From positions 1,521,656 through 1,585,655 of the forward strand of contig MNCI01017476.1 of NCBI GenBank assembly GCA_015680685.1: a stretch of 64,000 bases of DNA, in the 5' to 3' direction. A model generated the notes under the pieces. It had not been told where the DNA came from, searched no databases, and was given only the letters and a program-made list of their open reading frames with translations. Positions within the stretch are counted from its first letter, which is position 1; the number at the start of each line of letters is the position of its first letter. Below are positions 1 to 11,461 of this stretch, piece by piece. The translations under genes and the position numbers were made by a program. Source of the stretch: Gnetum montanum. Its lineage: Eukaryota; Streptophyta; Gnetopsida; Gnetales; Gnetaceae.

Positions 1-217
1 CTCAATTACAGTGATGTTGAAGCTATGTCTTGCAAAGAATGTAGGAGTTATTAGTTTAATTATGTTAATTCCCCATTATTTGAATGGATGTGTAATCTAA
101 GTAGTATGTAACTCAGCCCATGACATATGTAATAGGTTGTTGTACCATTGAAAGATGTCACAAGTCTTTGCTTTCTACAAGAAATCACTTTCTATATAGG
201 GCTAATAGTATCCTAGG
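1..217 (-). pseudogene. TAT-1 integrase, zinc-binding segment
   Basis: On the minus strand this matches the zinc-binding (HHCC) part of the TAT-2 integrase near 14050-14145. The first cysteine of the CxxC pair is present (K-T-C-D), but the second reads Phe (CDIF in place of CDTC), so the finger is lost. The piece stops exactly at the ATH-1 target site, and the match resumes at 7329. Beyond position 1 the integrase core should follow outside the window. Confidence 0.7.
213..217. repeat. Target-site duplication of ATH-1, left copy (CTAGG)
   Basis: The five bases before the ATH-1 LTR are CTAGG, and the five after its other end (7329-7333) are CTAAG, one mismatch. In TAT-2 the empty site at the same codons reads CTAAG, so the left copy carries the later change. 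Confidence 0.75.
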
Positions 218-1014
218 TGATGAGTGACAAGGTACCCCTACACTCAACCATATGAATACGAGAGTCTCACGTGCGATCTGGTTGAACTCCAAGGACTAAG
301 TACTTACGCGCCTTAATAGAACACTTAAGGTTAACTAATCGTTATCCTCCCAAACTTACTTGTATTTTCATGGTTGTATGGTTAAGTAAGTTTGAGGTAT
401 GTGTTTTTTATATCTTTTATCTTTTTAATGCCTATGCTAATAGGGAAAGGTGAAGAGAACTAAATGACTAACTTTCATTAACTATTCACTAACTAAGTTC
501 TAATTATCCTAGCATCAGTATCCGTTCCCACTTGCTGCACACACCCTGAACCAATGCAACACTACTAGGATTACCAAACACTGCTCGTTACTAGGTTACC
601 AAGCGTTACACATGTGCTCAAAGCGGTCATACTAAATGCACTTAACTAGGAGAGTCAAGAGTTAAGAGAGATTAATTATCTAGGAAAGCATTTAAACAAT
701 TAACAATAATTAAATCCTATTTAGCTTAGTCCACATGCTGCAAGGTTTATCAGAAAGTTCATCTTTATTACCATACACAAATGTGTGCTCAGGTACAATT
801 TGCTCAAATAAAGATTCATTCACTTTGAGACTCCTACTGCAGGCACATGGAAATTATTCTAACTCTGGAATGGTAAAAATTCTATAGTTTGGCTAAGGGA
901 CTAACTCTAGATTCCTAAAATAGGGAAATCCACCTCTTATTTATAGATGTTTTGGTAGGCTACGATATCGTGTACGCGATATCGCAGGGGTGGATGTGAT
1001 ATCGTGGCTCATCA
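218..1014 (-). repeat. ATH-1 3' LTR
   Basis: In element orientation it begins TGATGAG and ends CTCATCA, the family termini. Three GATATC-centred palindromes lie at about 963-1008, followed by the TATA box CTATAAATAAG (936-946, minus). The rest is collinear with the LTRs of ATH-2, ATH-3 and ATH-4. Confidence 0.92.
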
Positions 1015-1024
1015 TACCCCCATG
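1015..1024 (-). other. ATH-1 polypurine tract
   Basis: CATGGGGGTA in element orientation directly abuts the 3' LTR. The same tract borders the 3' LTRs of ATH-2 and ATH-4; ATH-3 has CGTGGGGGTA. In gypsy elements this primes plus-strand DNA synthesis. Confidence 0.75.
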
Positions 1025-2950
1025 ACTGAATGAAAACTCATCCTCGAGTTCCTTACAAACTATTGGGAAGGTATGGGATTTTTGACTTGAATGATACTAA
1101 TGGTGAATGGGGTGACATGTGAACAGATGATCATTACAATACATGACAAAATTAGTGTTCATGACAACAAGAGTGAACACTATACACATTTGACATCCAA
1201 CCTTATTTGGTAGCTGGGAGAGAAAAGAAAAGAGAGAGAGAGAAAAGAAGAAAAGGAGAAGTCTGTTGCTGTCGATGCCAATATTGCGCCTTTCGTTGTC
1301 CATCCATAAGCGTATCATCAATCTTGTTCCTTGCATAACTGATTCAGCACTAGTTCATTCCAAGTGTTTCCTCCAGATCCAATCCATTGGTGTATGATTT
1401 CCATCTACACATACAACACAGTCTTATATTAGCAAGGGTAAATGAATCACAATGCAGTTGATACCTTGCCTCAGTGTAAGGTCCATTGGCTAAGTTGTGA
1501 TATGGCTAATGCGGATTTTGGAGGTCTAATACTAGTGACTACCAAAGGTGTAGGGGCTAAGAGAAAATCAAAAAAATTGGACCAGGACCCCCATGACTGA
1601 GAGTGAACCTCTAGTAGTGATAGAATGGAAAAAGAGAAGAAATAAGAAATATGGAGGAAAAAAAACAACAGTAACACTGATAAAATGGATGTCAAAGATG
1701 GAGATAAACAAAATAAATGGTGATTGCAGAAATGTTTAAGGGAAAGAAATTAACGGATGCACCAAATAGGAATGCCAGTGGGTCCTCCCCAAAGCAGGCT
1801 CATGCCCTTAATGCCCTGAAAATCCCACATTCAAAGAGTTCGTAGGCTTTAGAAATGCCATTTGGAACAAGAGTTAAGGTCTTAACCACAAGATTCTACC
1901 AGAAAGAAAACAATGCATCAACCAAAATATGGACTATTAATACAACCGACAATGAGGTGAAAAAATGGAGAAAGAAGAGAATGGAAAGAAGTCTCAAGAA
2001 CAAGGTGGTGTACATCCTCTTGTGTATTAATGGTTAATGTGACTTAGTAGATCTCATTCCAAATCTAGCCTCAAACCAACCACATCTAGTGACTTTGCAT
2101 TAATACATTTGGCCAATCCATCCACCTGAAGTAACAAGAATGCTTCCGCCAAAGAGTCACCACCATTCCGATGAAACGAGAAAGAGGGAAAGTAGGAAGC
2201 GAGAAAGGGCCTTTGTTAGAGGGAACATGTTTGTTTAGTTCCATAACTAGTGCTTGTAGCACAGATGATTATTTTGTCTAAGGGGTGTGATTTGAATTCC
2301 CACTATTTTTTTTGTATTTTGTGTGAGAACTACACCATGCAAAGACTTATTATTTTTATTATCTTAGCTTCCTGATAATGGAGCAATGTCGGAATGGTAT
2401 GAAAGACTCAAGAAGAAAAAATCCAAGCACCCAAGAGAATGGCTAGCATAAATGCATGAGGTTCCCTTGAAGTTACACCCTTTTCAATCCTTGAGTTCTT
2501 CCTTAGTTTGAGAAATACCCAATCACCAATTCATTGATAGTTCTTATTATTGAAGGAAAGGGAACTGTACAGTTCCAAGCCAAGAGAGACCATAGAAATT
2601 CATGGATGCATGGATGACGTGGACTCATTGCTTGTTATATCAAAAGAACCATACCTTAGTATCAACATCATCACTCAAAGGTAAAAATCAAACATTAGCA
2701 ATCAATAGAATATAGTTCATACCATCTCCAAGAGCACTTATTCGGTGAAAAACCTTAACAAAATAAATAATCACATAAATAAACAAAAAAGTATGAACAA
2801 TGTTGTAAAACAAAAACAAGAAGTTAAAGAAATTTGTAAAACAAAAAGGTGTAAAAAAAAACTTAAAAAGGAATTGAGGGCCTTGATTGATCAGCATAGG
2901 TGGCCATATCCCCTATGACTAAGTTGGAAGGGGGAGATCCAAAATAATGA
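1025..2950 (-). other. ATH-1 3' noncoding region
   Basis: Stretch between the pol remnant and the polypurine tract, collinear with 33890-35828 of ATH-2. It contains a GA-rich simple repeat near 1221-1260 and a conserved block around 1775-1815 that recurs in ATH-2 and ATH-3. Short open frames here show no recognisable domain and are not conserved, so I call no gene. Confidence 0.6.
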
Positions 2951-2956
2951 GTGAGG

Positions 2957-3800
2957 TCATCTTTTCTCTGATGTGTTATGTGCATTGACCGTTCTAGATT
3001 CATGATAAGGTTTGGTCTGTTGCACATCGACTAGTATTTTCCTATCGGAGAGTTTTTTTGAATCTTTTAGGAGTTTCCAACTTCCCCCAATTGATGTTTT
3101 CAGGTTAAGGGTTGGAAGTTGGTGACACACTTGCTCTAGTGCATCTATGCTTTCTACGTGGACGCAAGTTGGTCCCCCAGTTAGTTCCATGCATGTTGGT
3201 GAGTTGCTCTCTTGATTAGCTATCAACCACTGGGTGTCTGCTTATTATGTGGTTGCTACATACAGGCATTTTTGTATGTTAATTTCTTGGGCACATCGGT
3301 TGCATGCAGGAAATGCTGAACATTCTTGTACCTAATCACCCCTTGTATCACTATATGTGATGCATGGAACTATCTTCTTCTCGATCTTCCCAAAAGTGTT
3401 TTCCTTAGATATTTCTAGGGAAAGATCGTGGATTCCTAGGCATGCATTTATGGTACTAAGCCATGCCCTTCTCATTATTATTGGAAAGTTCCCTTTGTCA
3501 TTGTTTACTTGTATCACTAGGAAATCAGTTGGGTATGACCAACCACACACAGTGGTAATGATGTCCTCCACTAGTCCCAAGGGAATAGTGATGGACTAGT
3601 CAACCAGCTCTAAGAAAATATTGCTCTTCTTTAGTGGAGGCAGGTCCAGGCTTTATACATCTCTTGTGATATTAAGTTGACTTTGGAACCCGAGTCCAGA
3701 AGAGCTTTACATGGTTTATTCCCAATGACTTGGAGATAGATTAAAGGACTTCTAGGATCAGAGAATCTCCTAGGAAGGTAGCCCTATTTGATCCAGTTAG
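2957..3800 (-). pseudogene. ATH-1 protease and pol remnant with RT-integrase deletion
   Basis: Aspartic protease of the retroelement polyprotein, which would cleave Gag-Pol. The active-site stretch reads ALLDSGSKVNLIS on the minus strand near 3690-3715, with the D-S-G triad intact. The protease end (TYSDT) is near 3335, after which a frame matching the pol linker of ATH-2 (ANQES, CMELT) runs through 3226-3060. Around 3055-3065 it jumps from the ATH-2 equivalent of about 31005 to that of about 33800, so RT, RNase H and integrase are missing. The short protein tail after the jump is the end of the integrase frame. Stops and frameshifts make it non-functional. Confidence 0.8.
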
Positions 3801-3860
3801 TGATAGTATGTGTTAACATAACCATATGCATTGAGCTCTATTTTTGGTTTGAAGGGAGCT

Positions 3861-6460
3861 CTAAAGCCTTATTTGATGGAGAAGCGTTCGGAGGCTCAAC
3901 CACTTGTGGTTTGAGAGATTGTTTGGACTGTTGGTTCTGAAGAAAGGTCTTCTCCTTGTAGGGTTGTCAGAACTAGCAGTGGGTTGAAGGTTTATAGCTC
4001 TTGTAGAATTGCATTGCTGTGGTTGAGTGGGGAGTTCTCCTTGCATTGCTGGAGCAGGTGGTAATGGAGCAATCGGTGTGAGAGTTGCGGATGGATTTGG
4101 AGGATGGTATGTATGTGGTGTGTCTCTCCTAGGAGAAGGAGTCCTGTAATACTCCCAAGCTTGGTAGTGATGTTGTGGAGTCATGTGACCAACAGAGTCA
4201 CATGGAGAGATTGGCTGCTGCACGTAATAGCCATATGGATTTGGTTGCCGGTAAGGGTATTTTTGCCTTGGCGGTGGCATCCCCCATGACTGTGGGTATT
4301 GCCACTGCTGGTGTTTCTCAATAGGTTGTGGTAGAGTTCCACTTAGGTAATACGTTAAAGGTTGGTGGAACTACCTTGGGTTACCTTGGGGATAAGGTAA
4401 CCATCAGGGTGTTTTTCATTTGTTAAGTCGTGGGTTGAGTGCATACACCCTAGACTCTTGTAGATGGGAGATTATTGGGCAACATCCCTTAGGATGGTCA
4501 TACTGGCATATCTCACATCCATCATCATTGTTCATATTTAAATCCACAACCTCTTTGGTGATGGCCATTTTACCCTTACCTTTGTTACGTGCATTATCCA
4601 AATCCCTCTTTTTCTTTTTATCATAGTCACTACCTCGCTCCTTAGACTCCTCTACAATTTTGAGAACAGTTTCAAATCTACTATCTAAGGAGTCCCACAT
4701 TTGGTCTACCTTTTCCAACACTTCTGTTATCAATTTTTGGAGTGGAAAGGTTTTCCTATTCACCATCTCTTCGAGTGATTACTCTTCCTCCTCCTCACAA
4801 AATCTCACTTCCCTTTTTCAGAGGGAAGGATTGTGGTTGTACTCTTCCACACTTTCTCTCTTACGTAGCTCTCCTTCTTCCTTAGCTACTTGCTTTAACA
4901 ATCTATGAATTTGATGTAACCTAAGCTCTAATAATTTACCTTGGGCATACATTCCAAGGGTTCTCCTAGTTTCATGCCTAAGTCCATCTACGAGATGGCG
5001 TAGTTGATCTTGCTGCGAGTAACCATGGCTTGGGCAACGATGTAACCGTGCATAGTATCGGCCCATGGTAGCATCCAAGGGACCATGAGTTCCCTGCTTC
5101 CATCCTTGGATTTGCTTTCACAGGTTGGACACCCGGGAGTACGTTTGATACTTATCGTTAAACAGTTCTAGCATCATACTCCACCTTTGAATGGATTCCG
5201 ATTCTAAGGACCGGTACCAGCTTTCTGCTTCTTTTACTAGTGTCCTTGGAAACAACTTTAGCTTTTTCCATTCATTCTCAATGTTCTGCAAGGCACATGT
5301 ATCATGAAATGCTTGTAAGTGGTTTTGAGGATCAGCGTTATATGCCCCCTCAAATTGTGGAATGTTATTCATGTCTAATCTCTTGATCCTGCTATCTTTT
5401 TGGTGCCTTTAGGAATTCTAATGGCCTCTATGATGTCTAACATGCTTCGGGTTGCAAGTAGGGATTCTTCGTGGTCATTTCTTTCATAGCGTTTATGATG
5501 TCTACACGGTTCCCTACTCTCCCTTTTTCCATGCCATGATTCTCTAGAATGCCCTCATCCTTGTTGCTGACTCTCATGTTGAGGTTTCTCACCTTGCTTA
5601 CCCTTATCTTCACGGTTAGGTTTCTTATGACTACATCCTGATACTGAAGGAGAGGATGTATGTGATGATGAAGGTGAAGAAGAAGGAGAACCATCACCAT
5701 GATGATGTTTCCTACCTTTTCTTCGATGGTCCTAGTCCCGATCGTGATGACAATCAGAATGCCTAACCTTATCATGTGTTTGTGTTCCCTCGTTGAACAC
5801 TTGGTGTTCGTGGGGATCAGAACCAGGATTGTGAATCATGGAGTGAAGGTTCTGATACATCACCTTCTTACCATCATTAGGAGGGGGAACATCGTTTTGT
5901 GGGGAACCTATTGAAATAGGTTCACCATCCTCAATTTTGCTTAAGACAGGTGGAGCGTTATGGGGTCCTTTGCCCTTCAAAGATGTGTGGTAACTCTCCT
6001 GATGCAAGTCCCGTTGGCATTGCGCTTCTTTGGGATGGTAGTCCCTTGTGTCATAATCACATGCAACGTACTCTATGTAGAATTGTGACATGTCTATTTG
6101 AACAAGAGCACGAAGGAGCATGTTGGGAACTACTCGGTCTAGAGGCAATACTATGTTACCCTCCAAGTCTCTCCAACACAGTTTTTCATCTCGATGGAGA
6201 ATAAAGGCAAAGTTGGGTATATACTCATCATGATAAATATATACCACACAAAATTGCTAAGGAACTGGCAGATTTTGGTTATGTGTATTGTGTTGCCGAC
6301 TATCTCTAGTGTTGTTCCTAGTTGGTGAAGTGCTTTTGTGCGAAGAAGAAGACATTATCTTATTTGATGTGCTATTTACCATTATTTTAGTCTTGTTCGA
6401 TGTGCTATTTAACATTATCTTATTTCTCTTTTGATCAAACCTAAGGGTTCGTTTAAGCAT
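3861..6460 (-). pseudogene. ATH-1 gag (capsid/nucleocapsid polyprotein), degenerate
   Basis: Structural Gag protein in several frames. In order from 6460: a basic Asn/Ser/Thr-rich start; a conserved N-terminal block with HDEYIPNF and LCWRDLEGNIVLP (about 6240-6090); a His/Arg/Ser-rich linker; the retrotransposon-gag capsid region (about 5372-4830) with LKLFP and SWYRSLE; a CCHC-type knuckle CEICQYDHPKGCC (about 4520-4480); and a Pro/Gln/Tyr-rich tail to 3861. The N-terminal block before the capsid is shared with ATH-2 and I do not recognise it from other Gag proteins. In-frame TAG near 6257 replaces a Gln codon seen in ATH-2. The start at 6460 is the first Met after the primer site. Confidence 0.82.
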
Positions 6461-6511
6461 TCCAATGATATGAATGATCTCCTATGTTCTACGTAGCGCA
6501 CAAACAACTAA

Positions 6512-6531
6512 GTCCCAAGCAATGATGCCAA
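6512..6531 (-). other. ATH-1 primer binding site, tRNA-Asp type
   Basis: TTGGCATCATTGCTTGGGAC directly follows the 5' LTR in element orientation. It corresponds to the tRNA-Asp complement TGGCGCCGTTGCCGGGGA with several transitions. Confidence 0.7.
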
Positions 6532-7328
6532 TGATGAGTGGCGAGGTACCCCTACACTCAACCATATGAATACGAGCGTCTCATGCATGATCCAGTAGAA
6601 CTCCAAGGACTAAGTGCTTACGCAACTTAATGTAACACTTAATGTTAACCAATCGTTGTCCTCCCAAACTTACTTGTATTGTCACGGTTCTATGGTTAAG
6701 TAAGTTTGAGGTATGTGATTTTTATATCTTTTATCTTTTTAATGCCTATGCTGATAGGGAAAGGTGAAGAGAACGAAATGACTAACTTTCATTAACTATT
6801 CACTAACTAAGTTCTAGTTATCCTAGCATCAGTATCCATTCCCACTTTCTGCACACACCCTAAACCAGTGCAACGCTACTAGGATTACCAAATGCTACTC
6901 ATTACTGGGTTACCAAGCGTTACACACATGCTCGAAGCAGTCGTACTGAATGCACTTAACTAGGAGAGTCAAGGGTTGAGAGAGATTAATTATCTAGGAA
7001 ATAATTTAAACAATTAACAATAATTAAATCCTATTTAGCTTAGTCCACATGTTGCAAGGTTTATCAGAAAGTTCATCTTTATTGTCGTACACAAATGTGT
7101 GTTGAGGTACAATTTGCTCGAATAAAGATTCGTTCACTGTGAGACTCCTACTGCAAGCACATGGAAATTATTCTAACTCTGGAATGATAAAACTTCTATA
7201 GTTTGGCTAAGGGACTAACTCTAGGTGCCTAAAATAGGGAAAGCCACCTCTTATTTATAGATGTTTCGGTAGGTTGTGATATCGCGTACACGATATCGCA
7301 GTGGTAGATGCGATATCGCGGCTCATTA
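6532..7328 (-). repeat. ATH-1 5' LTR
   Basis: Full-length partner of 218-1014, with the TATA box CTATAAATAAG at 7250-7260 (minus) and three GATATC palindromes at about 7273-7321. Its outer end has decayed from CATCA to CATTA in plus-strand reading. This LTR would hold the promoter that drives gag. Confidence 0.9.
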
Positions 7329-7333
7329 CTAAG
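7329..7333. repeat. Target-site duplication of ATH-1, right copy (CTAAG)
   Basis: Pairs with 213-217. TAT-1 integrase sequence resumes here without loss when compared with TAT-2. Confidence 0.75.
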
Positions 7334-8903
7334 CATCTATTCTTAGTCACCATGGCTCTAGGTCCTATATGTGCCCTACATATTCTTTCGTGTACTTGTT
7401 CTAGGATTGTATGAGCTTATGATTTTCTCAAGCATACTAATAATACACCATTGTAGGACCTTCAACATAATGTGTTATCGACTACAATGACATATTGTTT
7501 TGATCTTTTACATATAGCATCCTTTTAAGAAGCAATTAGGTTTTGAGAAGGTTCACCATGTATGAGATAAAACTTAATGTTATCATACCACTCTTGTTTA
7601 GGCATGTTTCCTATGATTGCTATAGGATCATCTTCAATGTTTTGCATGATGAGAAAAGCACAATTTTCCATCATAGAAGGGAACTCACTAAACACATTAG
7701 ATGTCACACTTTGGGCTAAGATAACAATGGCATCAACTAGTGCATTTTTGGCTCTAGGAATGTATTGGATACTAATACTTATAAATTGTAATAAGAGTGT
7801 TTTACCTAAATCACATAATGGTTATAGGTATTTTTCTTTACATGGATAGGCTTCAACCACTTAATTGAGCACTAGTTGCAAATCACCTTTTATGATTAAA
7901 CATGTGAATTCATGGTTACAAGCTATCATCATCCCTTGAATTAACCCTTCGTACTCCACCACATTGTTAGTATGCAGAAATTAAAAATGATAGGAAAAAT
8001 GTTGGATTTCAGTAGAGGGTAGTGTTATGATGATAACAACATTGGCTTCATGTGAAATTGAAGATTTGTAAAAGTGCATGATGACCTCATAATATTTGGG
8101 TACCTCATTAACAATTTTGAAATGTTCATTATGGAATTCAAGATCTATGGCTGCATTATCTTCAATTAGAGAAGTGGTAAGTTGTCCAGCTATGGCTTGA
8201 CCTTTCGCTGAAGTTGGAAAACATAATGTAGGTTGAACTTGACTATTATGACTTTTCACTAGGCTATTTGGCTACTCTTATAGATGTTGATCATGATAGC
8301 TCTTACTATATTATCTTTGCATTTGATATGAGCTAACTCCTAAAGAGGTAGTGTCTCCATTTCTTCAAAGAGAAGACTAAGACTAGATAGTGCTTTTTGA
8401 CCTCAATATATTGGGTCTCATAAGCTACTAGTGCATGGCACAAGTACTATATGGATAACTCTACTCCATCATCTCATTTTTGATAGAGCAAAGAGGCTAT
8501 GGATGTTTCATAGATTGCAAAGTAGATGTAGAATGGTTTATCTTTCTAAGGGAGATACACAGTTGAAAACTGGACTAACTCTTGCTTAATATTATCAAAG
8601 GATACTTGGCATTGGTTGATCCACTTGTAGTGAACTAACTTCTTAAACAAGTGTTACGTGGATTGTAGCTTGTCTATGAGCCTCAAGATGAACCTATGAA
8701 TAAATTGAAATCTACCTTGCAAGCCTCATAATTCCTTAAGGCTACTTGATGATGAAAAATTCGTTATTTCCTTAATCTTATTAGGATCATCTTGTATCTT
8801 TGCCTTGGAGACTATAAAACCAAGCATCTTACTAGTTTTAACATTAAAGACAAATTTATTAGGGTTGAGTCAAATTTCATATTTGAGAAAACATTGAAGT
8901 ACT
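7334..8903 (-). pseudogene. TAT-1 pol: integrase N-terminal side, archaeal-type RNase H, RNase H, end of RT
   Basis: Collinear with TAT-2 14144-15699 at nearly the same length. Reading backwards from 8903 it covers the C-terminal part of RT, the connection and gypsy RNase H, and then the second, archaeal-type RNase H typical of the Tat clade. In that domain the conserved NNVVEYEGLI is visible around 7935-7970. The frame 7707-7525 contains EWYDNIKFYLIHGEP, matching EWYDSIKTYLLHGEP of TAT-2 between RNase H and integrase. Many stops are present. The piece ends at the COP-1 insertion, and about 75 bases of RT, including the catalytic motif, are missing before it resumes at 41379. Confidence 0.8.
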
Positions 8904-9595
8904 TATTGACCTTTTGATATGTCAAGACCTTAAAGAAAATGGATAATAAATAATTTTTGTTGTGAATGATATGCTTATAGATCATGAACAAGAATTCCAC
9001 ATCATGAACAAGGACTCAGGGAAGCATGGTACTTCATAGGAAAAATGAAAGCATGGACAAGTACATGGACTACAAGCTAAATGAAGATGCTCCATGGATT
9101 AATAGGAAGCTAAATCAACAAAATAAATTCTCAAGAACTAGAGTTAAAAAGTTGACAAGACATCTCTAAGGAACAAAAGATGTCTTGGTCAAGAGGAAGT
9201 CAATCGCAGGAAGATGTCTCCCAAAAATAAGAATGTCTCCTTGGAAAAAAGATGTCTCACTAGAGATGTCTCCCTTGAGTTGAATTAAATCTTAGGTAGA
9301 TTTCTATGCCATCAAGAAGACATCTACTCTAGCCATTAGATAGTTTTTGTAGAATTCTAATAGTCATGGGAAAATTCCAATGCTATAAGAAGACTTCAAA
9401 ATCTTGAGTATTATGTAAGAATTACAAACATCAAAGTCATCATTGTCTATCCTATGTTGTTGTACTTGTGTACTTAAATTATCACATCATTTTTTTGATT
9501 TGTTGTGGGACTATATTTCATTGTACAAGGAATTTTTAAATTGAGGTACATTATCTCCTTGTAATTTCTTTTTTTTTCTTGCTAGCTTGAGCCAT
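8904..9595 (+). repeat. COP-1 5' LTR, first part
   Basis: Aligned by eye to 40573-41250 of the 3' LTR. It carries many copies of AGATGTCT or its complement AGACATCT between about 9150 and 9330. It ends where ATH-2 begins (TGATGAG at 9596). Confidence 0.8.
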
Positions 9596-10002
9596 TGATG
9601 AGCTGTAATATCGTGTACGCGATATCGTAGCCTGCCTCAATTTCTATAAATAAGAGGTAGCTTTCCTTGTTCTAGCAGTTAGTTCTTAGTTCCTTAGCTA
9701 AACTCTTGCATTTTTATCATTCTAGAGTTAGAATAGTTCCCAGTGTATGCCCATAGTGTGGTGATTGTAATTGTACGACATCCTTATTCGAGTGTGACAT
9801 ACTTGGACACGCACATGACCAAAAATAAAGATCGAGATTACTTCATCATTGCAACATTCACTTAGTTTATTTATTTATTTAATTGTTATTTACTGCTTTC
9901 TTAATATTCTCTTCACCCTAAACTCCTATTAAACGTAGAATGAGTACGACTTGATCTCGAGCATTTAAGTGTGACTACTTGGCAACCCAGTAGCGTACCT
10001 AG
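9596..10002 (+). repeat. ATH-2 5' LTR, first part (U3 and promoter)
   Basis: Starts TGATGAG and keeps one intact GATATC palindrome (about 9617-9628) and the TATA box CTATAAATAAG at 9644-9654. Compared with its 3' partner the palindrome array is shorter. It breaks at 10002 at the TAT-2 insertion. Confidence 0.88.
9998..10002. repeat. Target-site duplication of TAT-2, left copy (CCTAG)
   Basis: CCTAG precedes the TAT-2 LTR and is repeated exactly at 27172-27176. The uninterrupted ATH-2 3' LTR has a single CCTAG at the same place (about 36266). Confidence 0.95.
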
Positions 10003-11444
10003 TGTAACGATGAAAAATTTCGACAGCTGGAATACCAAACAAAATCCGTGTACATAGTCTTAACCATGGATTCATGTGAGGGCTGTGCTAGAGAAAATGA
10101 ATCCGTAGTACCCTGAACGGTCTTGTCAATCAGACAGGGACTTACTAAATTAGTAAATCGACGAAGATTATAGGTGTTTCGTGGAACAATCTGATTCGAT
10201 AAATCGTAAAAGGAGAGGAAAACAATGTAAATAAATTGCAATAATGACAACGTTAACGCGACAAAGGGAATCGGATCTAAGAGAAATGCGTGATTTCAAG
10301 ATCTATACTTTGACCCGAAAGGAACGAGTATTTTGTATACAAAGTTACAATGGGAAGACTCTGATTATCTTGTGTGGAACATACACAAAATAATAAGAAA
10401 ATTGTTTAACAAGGAGTGCAGAATGGAACTCGATCTACCTTATAAGCCAAAGATGGAGTGCAATGAAGGTCAAGCTCGGATGCCTATCAACCAACTATGT
10501 CTGGCCAATAGCTCCTGCCAACCGCACCAGATGATGCCTATCAACCAACTGTGTCTTCTTCGCTTTGGATAGTCTCTACTCAAAACTGCCAAGGATCATC
10601 GATGGGAGAATTGTATTTTCGCTAAAGGGTATGATCACTCCTGCTGCCAAATGCTCAAAAAATTGTTTCTGCTCAAAGATGCTAACTATCGAAAGTTGAA
10701 GATGTTAACTGCTGCTCTCTCTCAAAAAAAAAATGCCAGAAGTCTTCCCTTCTGAAAAAATCCCCCCCCCCCTTTTTTGCTTTTCCTTGCCAACTAAGGT
10801 ATTTATAACATGCAGAAAAGGCACGGCCTTGATGACACGTGTCCCGAAGTTTTCGGATGCCGTTGACTTGACGAACTGGCTATGTCATGTCACATTGCAA
10901 CGTATGCTATCAAAATTTTGCTGAAGCTGCTTCATGATTACGCAAAAATACGCTTATCAGTGTATTGCACGTATGGATAGCAAATGCGTAACTGCTTTAG
11001 CCGGCTTTACGCTGTACTTCACTTGTTTACACTACGTCGCGTGGCAGAGCGTAACAAAGCATGGAAATAGTGAGTCAGGCTGTTTTACGCTCNGTAACAG
11101 AGCGTAAATTCAACCTTGGACAAAAGACTTAGCAGGATATGCAAGAAGTCGCATATTATGCTGCTTAGGCCTTAAGGTTCACCAAATCTATTGAAGTAAG
11201 TCACCTTCTGATGTCAAACTATGTTAAGAAAAATTACGCTAAGCATCATTATGCTATATTATGTAATGTAGCGTAAATACAGAAAACATAGTAAAATTGA
11301 AATCTGTAATGAAATTGGAGACTTGATGCTGGGCACTGTTTCGCCTTGCTTTGCCTTATTCTACCTTCTGGAATTCTATCACGAACTTTTGCCTGAATCA
11401 TGAATCTTCACCTAAGGTTGATTCACAATTTTTACGGTGTTTCA
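10003..11444 (-). repeat. TAT-2 3' LTR
   Basis: Begins TGAAACACC in element orientation; the outer end reads TGTAACG on the plus strand. The TATA-like GTTATAAATAC is at 10799-10809 (minus). About 190 bases present in the other LTR (about 26641-26820) are absent here at a single N (11093), which looks like an assembly collapse. A C-run and T-run lie near 10762-10780. Confidence 0.92.
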
Positions 11445-11461
11445 ATGGCCCCTCTTTGTTG
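11445..11461 (-). other. TAT-2 polypurine tract
   Basis: CAACAAAGAGGGGCCAT in element orientation touches the first base of the 3' LTR, the usual place of the plus-strand primer. Confidence 0.8.

Larger units (their letters stand above)
218..7328 (-). mobile_element. ATH-1, Athila-like Ty3-gypsy element with pol deleted
   Basis: A complete element bounded by two similar LTRs of 797 bases (218-1014 and 6532-7328) and a five-base target duplication. It is read on the minus strand: 5' LTR at the right, tRNA-Asp-type primer site, gag, protease, then a direct jump to sequence that in ATH-2 lies after integrase. RT, RNase H and integrase are absent, so it is a non-autonomous deletion derivative. 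It sits in the zinc-finger codons of the TAT-1 integrase. Gag and protease carry scattered stops. Confidence 0.9.

Noticed and set aside
963-1008. GATATC palindromes as a CRISPR-like or satellite array
   Set aside because: There are no regular spacers and few units, and the position is fixed beside the TATA box of every family LTR in a plant retrotransposon context.
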